DNA from: Amylibacter sp. SFDW26
GTDB lineage: Bacteria; Pseudomonadota; Alphaproteobacteria; Rhodobacterales; Rhodobacteraceae
Direction: 5' to 3'
Assembly: GCF_009184395.1 (NCBI RefSeq)
Contig: NZ_WEIC01000003.1
Span: 1 to 64,000, forward strand
DNA length: 64,000 nt
The number at the start of each line of letters is the position of its first letter. Position 1 is the first letter of the stretch. This document shows positions 8,271-16,512 of this stretch, piece after piece. A model generated the notes under the pieces. That model had not been told where the DNA came from, ran no database searches, and saw only the letters and a list, made by a program, of their open reading frames with translations. The position numbers and the translations under genes were made by a program.

Positions 8271-9606
8271 GGTTCAAAAGCTCCCGTAAATTATCGATGG
8301 TTTCATCCAACTTTGAAGGTTGTTCAACTTTTTGGGCAAGAAATTCATGAATTTTTGACATTAATTCAACAGCTCTATCTGCGACCTCATCGCTGCCCTC
8401 TTCGTATTCACCAACTTGTAAAAGAAGTTCAATTTCATGATGTTTCGCGAGCAGCTTTCGTAGTTCTAATGCCCCCTCTTTATGGTCATCATCGACAACG
8501 TCACTCATTACCCGACTTAAACTCTTCAAGACATCGATTGCAGGATAACGGCCAGAATCTGCAATTTCTTGACTCAAAACAATATGACCATCCATCAAAC
8601 TTTTCGCTTCCTCGGCAATCGGGTCAGTCTGGCTATCCCCTTCAACCAAAAGCGTATAAATAGCAGTTATATCACCCTTCTCACTTCGCCCTGCCCGCTC
8701 GATAATCTCTGGCAATGCAGGGTAAACTGAAGCAGGGTATCCGCGTCGGGTTGGTATTTCACCAGCAGCCAACCCAATCTCACGCAAAGCACGAGCCACA
8801 CGTGTCAAGCTATCCATGAGCAACATCACAGATTTACCTTGGTCTCTGAATCCTTCTGCAATGGCTGTTGCCACATGCGCCCCATACAAACGTTCCATAG
8901 GTGGGCGATCAGAAGTTGAAGCAACGACAACAACTGAGTCACGTTTTTCGACAGGTAAATGGCGATCCAGAAATTCTCTAAGCTCTCGGCCACGTTCACC
9001 TATCATTCCAATGACAATAACATCGGCATCACAATGCTGAGCGATTGCAGAAATCAATGTCGACTTGCCCGTACCAGGTGGGCCGAAAATGCCAATACGT
9101 TGTCCCTTACCAAGCGTAATAGCCGCATCAATCGCCCGTAATCCTGTAGTAAAAGGTTCTTGAACCAAAGGTCGATCCAAAGGCGAAGGCGCCACCCCTT
9201 TCACAGGGATTGCGCGGGCTTTATCCGAAATATCATCAAGGCTATCGATTGGATTGCCCAGACCATCAACCACACGCCCTAACAATTCATCTCCAACCTT
9301 AACAGTTAGCTCTTTACCAAGGGGTTTAACAATTGCACCAGAAGATAAGCCATTGCAGGCTTCAAAAGGGCTGATCAAAGCTATTTGATCTTGAATGGCA
9401 ATCACCTGCCCTAAGATAGGTTTTTCCAGTGGGTTACGTTGAATCTCGCAGATCTGGCCAATCGCAGCATGCTCGTAAGCAACTTTTACAATTGGGCCAT
9501 TAATATCGATAATTTTCCCATCAAGAGGCTTCAATGATTTATTGGCAACAACATTGCTTAAGTCTAGAAGTGTTTGCTTTAATGTAGGAATTGTATGACC
9601 GTCCAT
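8263..9606 (-). CDS. sctN: Type III secretion ATPase SctN
   Basis: A 447-aa ATPase of the FliI/YscN/F1-beta family, which unfolds substrates and strips chaperones. It has an N-terminal beta-barrel, a Walker A at ~175-182, a GERGRE segment (~204-209), Walker B VMLLMDSLTR (~260-269), and the conserved GEIPTRRGYPASVYPALPEI. The Walker A reads GPPGTGKS rather than the usual AGSGVGKS of this family. I start at ATG 9606, which overlaps the sctL stop (TGATG) with GGTGGAG just upstream; a GTG codon 3 nt earlier is in frame. Confidence 0.97.
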   Translation of the reverse strand: MDGHTIPTLKQTLLDLSNVVANKSLKPLDGKIIDINGPIVKVAYEHAAIGQICEIQRNPLEKPILGQVIAIQDQIALISPFEACNGLSSGAIVKPLGKELTVKVGDELLGRVVDGLGNPIDSLDDISDKARAIPVKGVAPSPLDRPLVQEPFTTGLRAIDAAITLGKGQRIGIFGPPGTGKSTLISAIAQHCDADVIVIGMIGERGRELREFLDRHLPVEKRDSVVVVASTSDRPPMERLYGAHVATAIAEGFRDQGKSVMLLMDSLTRVARALREIGLAAGEIPTRRGYPASVYPALPEIIERAGRSEKGDITAIYTLLVEGDSQTDPIAEEAKSLMDGHIVLSQEIADSGRYPAIDVLKSLSRVMSDVVDDDHKEGALELRKLLAKHHEIELLLQVGEYEEGSDEVADRAVELMSKIHEFLAQKVEQPSKLDETIDNLRELLNHD

Positions 9607-10271
9607 CACTCCACCCCATGCCCAAGCTGTTTCTCAAGAACAGATTTCAGTGTCTCTAATTGCACACCCAAACCAATATTGCTGACACCACCTGCGCCAA
9701 CGATTTTGATTTCACCGTCTGATTGTTTCCCATCTGGAACAACAGACTCGATCCCTTCAAATAAAGCCTTATCAGCCTCGATAATGCTTTTGATTTGTTT
9801 GAATTCAGACAAAGATGTTCGCAATTCCAAACGCCAACGTTTTCGTGTTTCAGCAAGACCTGACGTAATAAGGCGCGAGACTCTTTCATCAAATTCAAGG
9901 TTACCAATAATGTTTTCAACAGAAGATATAATCAATGGGGTTAACCATTTTTCAGCTGCATTAAAATCTTGCATAAGACCATTGGTGACGTCTGTAATTT
10001 GCTCCAATTCTCCGGCTAGTCGTGCTTCACGTTGCTCGTTAACGTATTCATTTATCTCATCCTCTAACGCTTCTTTGGCGGCTTGTAGAGTTTCTGCAAC
10101 TTTTACTTCCGCTTCTTCAGTAATTTGAGCAGCACGCTCCTCTGCATCACTTATTTTTTGCCCAACATCTGCTTCCGCTTTTTCAAAGATTTCTTTTGCG
10201 CTTTCAGCGTAACCAAAATCTTCTGCGCTAATACGTTTTGCAGAAAGCCGTGTTTGATCATATGCACTCAT
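9606..10271 (-). CDS. sctL: Type III secretion ATPase stator SctL
   Basis: A 221-aa protein of the FliH/YscL type. A long Ala/Glu-rich helical region (residues ~20-110) precedes a C-terminal domain with the family-like VGAGGVSNIGLGVQLETLKSVLE (residues ~190-213). SctL dimers tether the SctN hexamer to SctQ. It overlaps the sctK stop by 4 nt (ATGA) and the sctN start by 1 nt. Confidence 0.9.
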   Translation of the reverse strand: MSAYDQTRLSAKRISAEDFGYAESAKEIFEKAEADVGQKISDAEERAAQITEEAEVKVAETLQAAKEALEDEINEYVNEQREARLAGELEQITDVTNGLMQDFNAAEKWLTPLIISSVENIIGNLEFDERVSRLITSGLAETRKRWRLELRTSLSEFKQIKSIIEADKALFEGIESVVPDGKQSDGEIKIVGAGGVSNIGLGVQLETLKSVLEKQLGHGVE

Positions 10272-10858
10272 GATTGATCACCTACTTGTAAGAAACTTTC
10301 ACAAATCTGAACCCGTAATTCACGATCAGAACTATCAGTAATCTGTGGTAATTTGGGCAATCGGATCTTGATCAAACTTTGAAATGGCTGATCAAAGGTT
10401 TCACACCAACAGTGGATACATTGAAATCCATCATCGAATAGTTTTGTCACCTTATAAGGGGCTTCATTTTCAACCACTTTACTTAAACTTCTATATTTCA
10501 AAGCTTCTCGCAAAATTTCACGCGGTACATCTTCTTCTGATAGTTTGAAATCACCACTTGCAATCGCCACAGCCAAGCCATTGGCATTGTAAATACATCC
10601 AAAACCTAAAGCCGTTCGTTCTAAACCGCTTTCAAAGATATATCTAAGGGCCGTTTCATAAGGCGCTGGCCCAGAAATTTTACTAACATCTAAATCAAAA
10701 TGATTCAGAATTTTGGTACGTATCTTATCGTGTAAAAACCCATTCTCAAAGACAGCTTTACGTAAGTCTGGATCATCAATGTCTGTATAAACAGACGTTA
10801 AAGCATGTGTACCTAAGTCGTTAAAATGAGGTATCAGAAAATCTATATTTGGTCTCAT
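10268..10858 (-). CDS. sctK: Type III secretion sorting-platform protein SctK
   Basis: A 196-aa cytosolic protein lying between the basal-body lipoprotein gene sctJ and the stator gene sctL. In the family SctK caps the sorting-platform pods against the SctD ring. SctK sequences are poorly conserved, so the assignment rests mainly on size and gene order. I chose ATG 10858 because it overlaps the sctJ stop as ATGA; a start three codons upstream is possible. Confidence 0.8.
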   Translation of the reverse strand: MRPNIDFLIPHFNDLGTHALTSVYTDIDDPDLRKAVFENGFLHDKIRTKILNHFDLDVSKISGPAPYETALRYIFESGLERTALGFGCIYNANGLAVAIASGDFKLSEEDVPREILREALKYRSLSKVVENEAPYKVTKLFDDGFQCIHCWCETFDQPFQSLIKIRLPKLPQITDSSDRELRVQICESFLQVGDQS

Positions 10859-11658
10859 TTCGACCACCGTAAACCCATGCGCTTAAAGAAAAAACGCATC
10901 CCAAATAACAAACCTAATGCGATTACAGAAAAAGCAAAAATAGCTCTTAATAGATTCTCGATAGAGGAATTAAATATTACGTCTAAAGTTTCGGTACCGC
11001 TTACCCCCGCAGCATTAGCCGCTGCTATTAATTGGCCGCCTGTATTAACCTGTGCAATTGTTGTACCTCCAGCGGGGAAGACAACAACCGCAACATTGGA
11101 ATAATCCAATCCTTGAACAGCATTTGCTACAAGTGTTTTGATTTTTGAGACAGCTTCTTGAACCACAAAATCTTCCTCATGGTGCAATGTAACCGATGCT
11201 GTCGCCACTTCTTCTGTCTCTGAAAATCGTTTTTTTTCTGGAATGCTGACAGTTACGCGAGCATCTTTAATTCCGTGTATTGATACAAGATTCTCTGTTA
11301 GTTTCTCTTCAAGTGCAAAAATATAACGAACACGTTCTTCGAAAGGAGATCCAACCAGGCCTTCAGCTGCAAATAGCTGGTCCATAGATTTATACTTTTT
11401 CCGAGGGAGTCCCTGACTACGCAGAATTGTATTGGCAACAGCAACATTTTTACCTTCAATCCAAACAGCATAGATACCTTTTTTATCTCTTTTACGAGAA
11501 ACGGAAATACCCGATGCTTCTAAAATGGTCGCCATTTCATTTGCATCTACTTCTGTAAGCTCAGAATAAAGTACTTCTTTACATCCAGAGATCATCAAAC
11601 AAACAAAAAGCATCATAACTTTGACTAATTTTGGTTTCTTATCGAGCCTTAACAACAT
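10855..11658 (-). CDS. sctJ: Type III secretion inner-membrane ring lipoprotein SctJ
   Basis: A 267-aa protein of the FliF/YscJ family. A basic N-region (KKPKLVK) and hydrophobic core end at a lipobox (ISGC), so Cys is the lipid anchor. The mature part has the YscJ ring fold (LYSELTEVDANEMATIL, VAVANTILRSQGLPRKKY, ARVTVSIPEKK). A C-terminal membrane segment (IFAFSVIALGLLFGMRFFF) lies before the basic tail. I chose ATG 11658 (AAGGA 10 nt upstream). The frame is open 35 codons further, but that part has no signal-peptide character and runs into CTACGTA sites. Confidence 0.95.
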   Translation of the reverse strand: MLLRLDKKPKLVKVMMLFVCLMISGCKEVLYSELTEVDANEMATILEASGISVSRKRDKKGIYAVWIEGKNVAVANTILRSQGLPRKKYKSMDQLFAAEGLVGSPFEERVRYIFALEEKLTENLVSIHGIKDARVTVSIPEKKRFSETEEVATASVTLHHEEDFVVQEAVSKIKTLVANAVQGLDYSNVAVVVFPAGGTTIAQVNTGGQLIAAANAAGVSGTETLDVIFNSSIENLLRAIFAFSVIALGLLFGMRFFFKRMGLRWSK

Positions 11659-11943
11659 TTCAGCAGCATCCTTTCGCGCAATCGCGACTAAACAATAATT
11701 TCTAACTGCATAAATGACGTCTAAGCATCTGAATTCGCTATAGCCAAAACTACGTAAGTACACACTGCACTACGTAGAAGACTCAGTAATTTAACTTAGC
11801 TAATTATGCACATGCGCTCGAATGGAGTCCTCACATGTAAAACGCTTTTTCTGCGCCGATAGACTATTAATCTATAAAATATGCATGTTAATTTTGATCA
11901 CATTTAGCATAAGTCTGATCAATAAGATCATTTAGGAAAATGA
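11659..11943 (-). promoter_or_regulatory. Probable promoter region of the sctJ operon with paired CTACGTA sites
   Basis: This 285-base gap precedes the sctJ-K-L-N-O-Q-R-S-T-U block. Two ACTACGTA copies lie at 11749-11756 and 11769-11776, exactly 20 bp (two helical turns) apart, ~95-118 nt upstream of the sctJ start. The motif core TACGTA is palindromic. A NarL/FixJ-type regulator is encoded 1 kb away. That these are its binding sites is inference. Confidence 0.45.
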
Positions 11944-12762
11944 CTATGCTTTATTCTCTTTATCCAAATCATTATCGATTGTGTAATGGGTTGGAGGTAC
12001 TGAAAAAATACGATGATTAACTCGGACATCTATTGTTTTTTTTGGCATCCAACCAGAAGATCTAGCCATATCTACAGTATCGAAATCATCACCATCTAAT
12101 ACTTTATGCAATCTTGTAAAAACTGGCCCTGGGGCAATATTAACACCTATCTTTTTTGCATAATCAGATACCGCAATAAAAACGGCATTTCGTGCTTGTA
12201 AATTCATATCGCGAAATCCGAGACCATTCGCTAAAATAATTTGGGGTGCTTCTTTGTGACTAACAATATATGCCATCGAAACAAGCTCTGGTAAGATCGT
12301 GCCTTTCGGACCATGCTCAATCTCGTAATTTCCACCACTAATCCCAACCTCAAACGCGGGAAAATCTATCTCTTGGAGAACTCCAAAGCCATTACCCCTA
12401 TCATTCAATGCTACAATTTGATCGATGACTTGATTGATCTTATTGCTGCCAACAACAGAACGGTCCTTTTTCGTAAACCCATCTAGAACCTGCGCAAACA
12501 AGAAATAATTTTCGGGCTGTGACACAAATTCAATCAATTCAGAAAGCGCGCGGTTTCGTGCTTCTTTCGCATCTATAAGAGCAGATTTACTGACTGTGCC
12601 TTTTTTTGGTTTTGTTAAATATGATGGCATCTTGTAATCAACATCAAAATTTAACTGCAATTCCTCAAACTGTGCAGCAGCTTTGGATCGTTTCAAACGA
12701 TCGGAAATATTGATAACATTTTTACTGGGTTGGGCTTGGTTATTCTTGTCAAAGGTTGTCAT
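11944..12762 (-). CDS. Unknown T3SS-locus protein, 272 aa
   Basis: I do not recognise this soluble protein. The N-terminus is polar (residues 1-55). The centre is helical (SALIDAKEARNRALSELIEFVSQ), followed by a more compact domain with IILANGLGFRDMNLQARNAVFIAVSDYAKKIG (~170-200). No signal peptide, membrane segment or catalytic motif is visible. It lies 58 nt after the response regulator gene in the same direction, so it is probably co-transcribed. A SctW-like gatekeeper or an effector/chaperone is conceivable but unsupported. Confidence 0.75.
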   Translation of the reverse strand: MTTFDKNNQAQPSKNVINISDRLKRSKAAAQFEELQLNFDVDYKMPSYLTKPKKGTVSKSALIDAKEARNRALSELIEFVSQPENYFLFAQVLDGFTKKDRSVVGSNKINQVIDQIVALNDRGNGFGVLQEIDFPAFEVGISGGNYEIEHGPKGTILPELVSMAYIVSHKEAPQIILANGLGFRDMNLQARNAVFIAVSDYAKKIGVNIAPGPVFTRLHKVLDGDDFDTVDMARSSGWMPKKTIDVRVNHRIFSVPPTHYTIDNDLDKENKA

Positions 12763-12820
12763 GGGTTCACCACATTTCTTTTTCGCCCACGATATATTAT
12801 ATATACGATGCGCTTAGTCA

Positions 12821-13447
12821 TTAGTTTACTCCTACAATTGTAGCGAGCTCTTTGTAATTTCGGCATGATGTCTTTTTATAAATGCTATTGCGGTGGGTCT
12901 CAACGGTGCGAACACTGATGAGTAGATTCTTAGCAACATCTTTTGTAGACAAACCACTTAGTGTTGCTTCTAAAATTTCAATTTCGCGTGGTGACAGACC
13001 AAATACATTGCCCGTCCGTGTCAAATTACGTCGTAACTTCACAAATTCTTCCATCAATTCTACTGGTAAATAAGCATATCCACTTTGGGCAGCAACAAAC
13101 GCATTCACAAAATCTGAACCGCGCGCCTGTTTAGGCATAAATCCAACTGCACCTTGTGATAGAATAAAAAACGCATTTGCTGTACTCGGATCAGAGGAGA
13201 GAACTATAATCTTAATCTCAGGTTGCGCTTTACGAATTTTTGTCAACGTTTCCATCCCAGATGGTCGTAATAAATGAAAGTCCATAATCAAAATATCAGG
13301 TTGTAATTGCCGACAATATTTGATTGCAGAATATCCATCAATGGCTTCTGCAACAATATTGACGTCACAGCTTTCCTTTAACCTAAAAGCAATACCTTCG
13401 CGTACAATTTCATGACTGTCTGCAATAACCAATGATGACATTCCCAT
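12821..13447 (-). CDS. NarL/FixJ-family response regulator, likely T3SS regulator
   Basis: A 208-aa two-domain regulator. The receiver (residues 1-120) has phosphoacceptor Asp56 (IMDFHL), Ser84/85 and Lys106 (FMPKQ). The acidic pair near residue 10 is Asp-Ser rather than Asp-Asp, so phosphorylation may be altered. A LuxR HTH (~143-205) carries the family signature LSPREIEILEATLSGLSTKDVA. I chose ATG 13447 because AAGGA lies 9 nt upstream. It sits inside the T3SS block, and its HTH is nearly identical to that of the regulator at the window start. No sensor kinase is nearby. Confidence 0.93.
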   Translation of the reverse strand: MGMSSLVIADSHEIVREGIAFRLKESCDVNIVAEAIDGYSAIKYCRQLQPDILIMDFHLLRPSGMETLTKIRKAQPEIKIIVLSSDPSTANAFFILSQGAVGFMPKQARGSDFVNAFVAAQSGYAYLPVELMEEFVKLRRNLTRTGNVFGLSPREIEILEATLSGLSTKDVAKNLLISVRTVETHRNSIYKKTSCRNYKELATIVGVN

Positions 13448-13502
13448 TTTCTAAGTTCCTTTGATTTGGCATATGGAGGGGGTATTGAACATCATAACTG
13501 CA

Positions 13503-13841
13503 TTATTTTCGCGCATTGCCTGAAAAGATTTCAGTTAACTTTTTAATATCATACCCTGCCCCAATTTTGCCGAACCCACCTCTCGCTTCATGAAAAATAG
13601 ACGATAAACTATCGCTTGCGATTCTAAGGTCTGAATTTAATACGTGGACTTTCATGAAAGTATCCAAAGGTGGGGGAATACTATTTGCCAAGGAATTGAC
13701 TTGCTCGTCATTCAAAGAATTCTGCTGATTGACATTAAATTGATTTACTACCGCAGGTACGGTTTCAATGGCGCTATCAGCCTGGTGCGCCTCATTCCCA
13801 GAGTTCGAAATATTATTATACTGCAGTTGCATAATCTTCAT
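13503..13841 (-). CDS. Small unknown T3SS-locus protein
   Basis: A 112-aa polar protein. Residues 1-55 are rich in Asn, Gln and Ser (low complexity); the C-terminal half is probably helical (TFMKVHVLNSDLRIASDSL). A GAGG ribosome site lies 9 nt before the ATG. No signal peptide is present. The Asn/Gln/Ser-rich N-terminus and position suggest a secreted early substrate or rod-like component. I cannot assign it. Confidence 0.7.
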   Translation of the reverse strand: MKIMQLQYNNISNSGNEAHQADSAIETVPAVVNQFNVNQQNSLNDEQVNSLANSIPPPLDTFMKVHVLNSDLRIASDSLSSIFHEARGGFGKIGAGYDIKKLTEIFSGNARK

Positions 13842-13867
13842 AATAGACCTCGTTAAGTGATTTGATT

Positions 13868-14230
13868 TTAGGAAGAGATCGACGAAAGCACGTTACGTGC
13901 CTTTTCCGTTTGGCCCAATAATGCAAATGAGCGCCCTTTCATCATCAATTCTTCTTCTGTCAATGTTCCATCTGTATCTAAGCTTTCAATCAGGTAAAAA
14001 ACATCCAACACTTGGACCGATGCGCCCATGTTGAAATAGGATTTTGCCAAAAGGTGAAGCGTCTCTCTGCTATCTGGACGAACCCAATTTGACAGCTCCA
14101 AAAACTTTAATGCTGTCGAATGCATGCCAAACATAATGTGTACTGTTGCCAAACCATTCAACAAGGTTGCATCCTGCTCAGCATGTGTGTCTTCAGAGAT
14201 ATCTGCCTTTGAAAGATCCGTAATACTCAT
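13868..14230 (-). CDS. TPR-like small T3SS protein, probable chaperone
   Basis: A 120-aa helical protein with TPR-like repeats (NGLATVHIMFGMHSTALKFLELSNWVRP; LHLLAKSYFNMGASVQVLDVFYLI; MMKGRSFALLGQTEKARNVL). Small TPR proteins in T3SS loci act as class II or needle-type chaperones (YscG/SycD families), and this is the likely role. It overlaps the 140-aa gene upstream by 4 nt (ATGA), so the two are coupled. Confidence 0.75.
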   Translation of the reverse strand: MSITDLSKADISEDTHAEQDATLLNGLATVHIMFGMHSTALKFLELSNWVRPDSRETLHLLAKSYFNMGASVQVLDVFYLIESLDTDGTLTEEELMMKGRSFALLGQTEKARNVLSSISS

Positions 14231-14649
14231 TTGAATTCCTCATGCTGGCTGGGGTTCGAGCTGCTTATGTAAACATGTTCGAACATACGCGTCATACGTT
14301 CCAAAGCTGTCAAGCCGCGACGTGCAGGCAGACTGCCAGACTGTTCAATTTGTGCTTTTCTACGTACGACTATCTCCGCTACCCTGTAGGCAATTTCAGA
14401 CGTTTCTTTTGAAACGATTGGATCTTTGCGTGATAAGCTCTGCAATTCATCCTGATCTTCAACTTTTTGCTTTGGCTTAAGCTTCAACCTTGGGGGACGG
14501 CGCTCTAAACTCCGATAGGCGATAGAGGATAAACCTTGCAAAAAATCTAAAGGAACAGCAACGCGGTCTTCACCACGAAATCCATTAGGAACACCGGATT
14601 TAGGTTGACGTATATGTTTAACCTTATTGTCGTCTTCTACACGTGACAT
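14227..14649 (-). CDS. Unknown basic T3SS-locus protein, 140 aa
   Basis: The N-terminal half is basic and Pro/Arg/Lys-rich (RRPPRLKLKPKQK). The C-terminal half is helical (SKETSEIAYRVAEIVVRRKAQIE; LTALERMTRMFEHVY). No membrane segment is present. It is translationally coupled to the TPR protein and lies 1 nt after sctD. I do not recognise it; an adaptor or partner of the downstream TPR chaperone is the simplest reading. Confidence 0.7.
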   Translation of the reverse strand: MSRVEDDNKVKHIRQPKSGVPNGFRGEDRVAVPLDFLQGLSSIAYRSLERRPPRLKLKPKQKVEDQDELQSLSRKDPIVSKETSEIAYRVAEIVVRRKAQIEQSGSLPARRGLTALERMTRMFEHVYISSSNPSQHEEFK

Positions 14650-14650
14650 C

Positions 14651-15634
14651 TTATTTCCTTTGGAAATTGATATTTAGTTCTTCACCACCGCGCTCTAACA
14701 ACAGCCCAGTTTCTGAAATTTTCCTAACAATCCAACCATCTTTAATTGGATCACCTACATTAATGCGATTACCATCCAACAACACGATTTCAGAAGGTTC
14801 TGACAATCGAATGGCGGCAATTGCAGGTAAATCAGATAACAAAGGTGCACTCGAAACTTTTGAAGTTAAAAGCGTGATATTTGGTTGGCTATCATACCAT
14901 TTGTGAAGTGCCGTCCAACTTGGCATCAAGGACTCTGGCAAAGTGCCACTCACTACAATACCTGTGTCTGTTGATTGCTCTAGGGAAACGTATTTAGAAA
15001 GTCCCGTCTCCATTAGTTTTTCTTTTAGCTGCTTTACGCTTTCGTTGTTATTATTTTCAGCAAGCTCAGCTCTATTGTTATAGTTCGGAACCATAATCGC
15101 GTAGTTTGATACGCTGATAGTCCGAATTACATTCTCGGCCAAAAATAAGAACCCAATGAACAAAACAATCATGAGACCTATCTTCAAAGCTCTGTCAAAA
15201 AGTGATGGCTTTTTACCACCACTCGCTTTTAAACCAACCCCTTCTGAAAAAAGATTAAGCTTCACATTACCAATGGTCATGATCAACGGCAAAGAGACAA
15301 ACGCCGTGTCTTCACCAGCCTTTACTTCACGTTTATTCAGGTAAACATTATTTTGTAGAGTCGAAATTTTAACAACATCACCAAAGATAGATTTTCTAAA
15401 ATTTAGAGAAACATGCTTCGCCTCAACATTGTCATCCAATAAAACCAGATCACACGTCTCTTCACTCCCAATCGTAGCTGAACCGCCGCTCACAACTTGT
15501 TCAGAACCATCATGAAAGCCACCCTCTACAGCAATGCAGACAGATGGCACTCCCGTTGAGGGTATCATTAAATCAGCGAATTGTTTCGCTTTATTCAATA
15601 ATAAGCTTTGGTGTGTTTGGATGATTTCAACCAT
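14651..15634 (-). CDS. sctD: Type III secretion outer ring of the inner-membrane complex, SctD
   Basis: A 327-aa protein with the SctD layout: a cytosolic FHA-like domain (residues ~30-130, with GSATIGSEETCDLVLLDD), one membrane segment (~151-168), and a periplasmic part with BON/ring-building repeats. SctD with SctJ forms the inner-membrane rings, and its FHA domain binds SctK. It is slightly shorter than many homologs. It lies 18 nt after sctI. Confidence 0.9.
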   Translation of the reverse strand: MVEIIQTHQSLLLNKAKQFADLMIPSTGVPSVCIAVEGGFHDGSEQVVSGGSATIGSEETCDLVLLDDNVEAKHVSLNFRKSIFGDVVKISTLQNNVYLNKREVKAGEDTAFVSLPLIMTIGNVKLNLFSEGVGLKASGGKKPSLFDRALKIGLMIVLFIGFLFLAENVIRTISVSNYAIMVPNYNNRAELAENNNNESVKQLKEKLMETGLSKYVSLEQSTDTGIVVSGTLPESLMPSWTALHKWYDSQPNITLLTSKVSSAPLLSDLPAIAAIRLSEPSEIVLLDGNRINVGDPIKDGWIVRKISETGLLLERGGEELNINFQRK

Positions 15635-15652
15635 TAGAAAATACCGCCATTA

Positions 15653-16084
15653 TCATGATCCACGTAACAGTTGAGAAATGTCTTTCTGCATACGCATGGC
15701 AACACCCCATGCAATATTGTAAACTGTGATATCACCATAAAGTTGTTGAGTTCGGTCAATGACAGCATCCATTTTTTTCTGACTTGCCTCCTCAGCATTT
15801 TCGACCCTGGTTCCTTCACGTGCAACATCGGAGAGAACAGACGATTTCTCGTGCCCAACGTCTCCAGTTGCAGCGCCAACCAAGCCTTCGCGATTATCCT
15901 TCATAGGATCCATGTTCGACTGCTTATCTAAAGCTTTTGATAACGCTTCTTGGGCCATATGCGAAAAACTAGACGCACGACTTTCTTCTTCATAAGATTG
16001 TTTAGTTAATTGCTGCAAGTCATACTCAGAACCAGAATTAGCTGCCCCAGAAGAAGCGCCCACAGAACTTACACTATCAGTCAT
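15653..16084 (-). CDS. sctI: Probable T3SS inner rod/adaptor protein SctI
   Basis: A 143-aa protein. The N-terminal ~100 residues are Ser/Ala/Glu-rich and low in hydrophobics. The C-terminal ~40 residues form the expected amphipathic helix (AVIDRTQQLYGDITVYNIAWGVAMRMQKDISQLLRG), resembling the conserved tail of YscI/PrgJ proteins, which join the needle to the export gate. It lies between a 54-aa candidate needle gene and sctD. The call is by C-terminal pattern and context. Confidence 0.7.
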   Translation of the reverse strand: MTDSVSSVGASSGAANSGSEYDLQQLTKQSYEEESRASSFSHMAQEALSKALDKQSNMDPMKDNREGLVGAATGDVGHEKSSVLSDVAREGTRVENAEEASQKKMDAVIDRTQQLYGDITVYNIAWGVAMRMQKDISQLLRGS

Positions 16085-16127
16085 TTGAACCTCTTTTTTT
16101 TACTGAATACATACAAACACTTTCTCA

Positions 16128-16292
16128 TTAACTTTTTGATTCATTAATATTTTGAATCGCAATCTTTGATGCTTGTGTCATCACCAATGCTTCCATAACT
16201 GCTTTACTTAATTCTTGCTGTGCTGCTCCTGCAGACAGAGCATCAGGCGCTCCAACTTTAGGGTCGCCACTTGGTCCTTTGATATCATTCAT
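16128..16292 (-). CDS. 54-aa T3SS small protein, candidate needle subunit (SctF-like)
   Basis: The ATG at 16292 is preceded by GAAGGAG with 7-nt spacing, and the frame ends at TAA 16128-16130. Residues 1-18 are Gly/Pro/Asp-rich; residues ~22-50 form a continuous amphipathic helix (AAQQELSKAVMEALVMTQ...SKIAIQNI). This helix, the tiny size and first place in the leftward operon next to SctI fit a needle subunit, though most SctF proteins are 70-90 aa. It could alternatively be an early secreted protein. Confidence 0.65.
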   Translation of the reverse strand: MNDIKGPSGDPKVGAPDALSAGAAQQELSKAVMEALVMTQASKIAIQNINESKS

Positions 16293-16512
16293 CACATTAC
16301 TCCTTCAAAAAAGTTTGATATGACTTCAACATCACACAGAAAGTATTATGAGGACACCAACAGGTTCGAGGGAAAATCTACGTTTAACTACTCGTTTTTT
16401 TACGTAGCCCGCAGGAAACTCAGTATATCTACGTAACTGTCCAAATGGCTTTCTAGATTTAAACTACTCGTTAAGAATCTTTAATAGTTTGTTTAAATTG
16501 GAGCCTCATAAC
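16293..16512. promoter_or_regulatory. Divergent T3SS promoter region with CTACGTA-like sites
   Basis: This 220-base region separates the leftward T3SS operon from the rightward secretin-like gene. Three related sites are present: CTACGTT (16378-16384), TACGTAG (16401-16407) and CTACGTA (16429-16435). The same motif lies upstream of sctJ and the two leftmost small genes. The divergent layout suggests co-regulation from this region. Confidence 0.45.

Noticed and set aside
9595-10128. A 177-codon plus-strand frame
   Set aside because: Antisense shadow of sctL; composition is Ser/Cys-rich as expected from reading Ala/Glu codons backwards.
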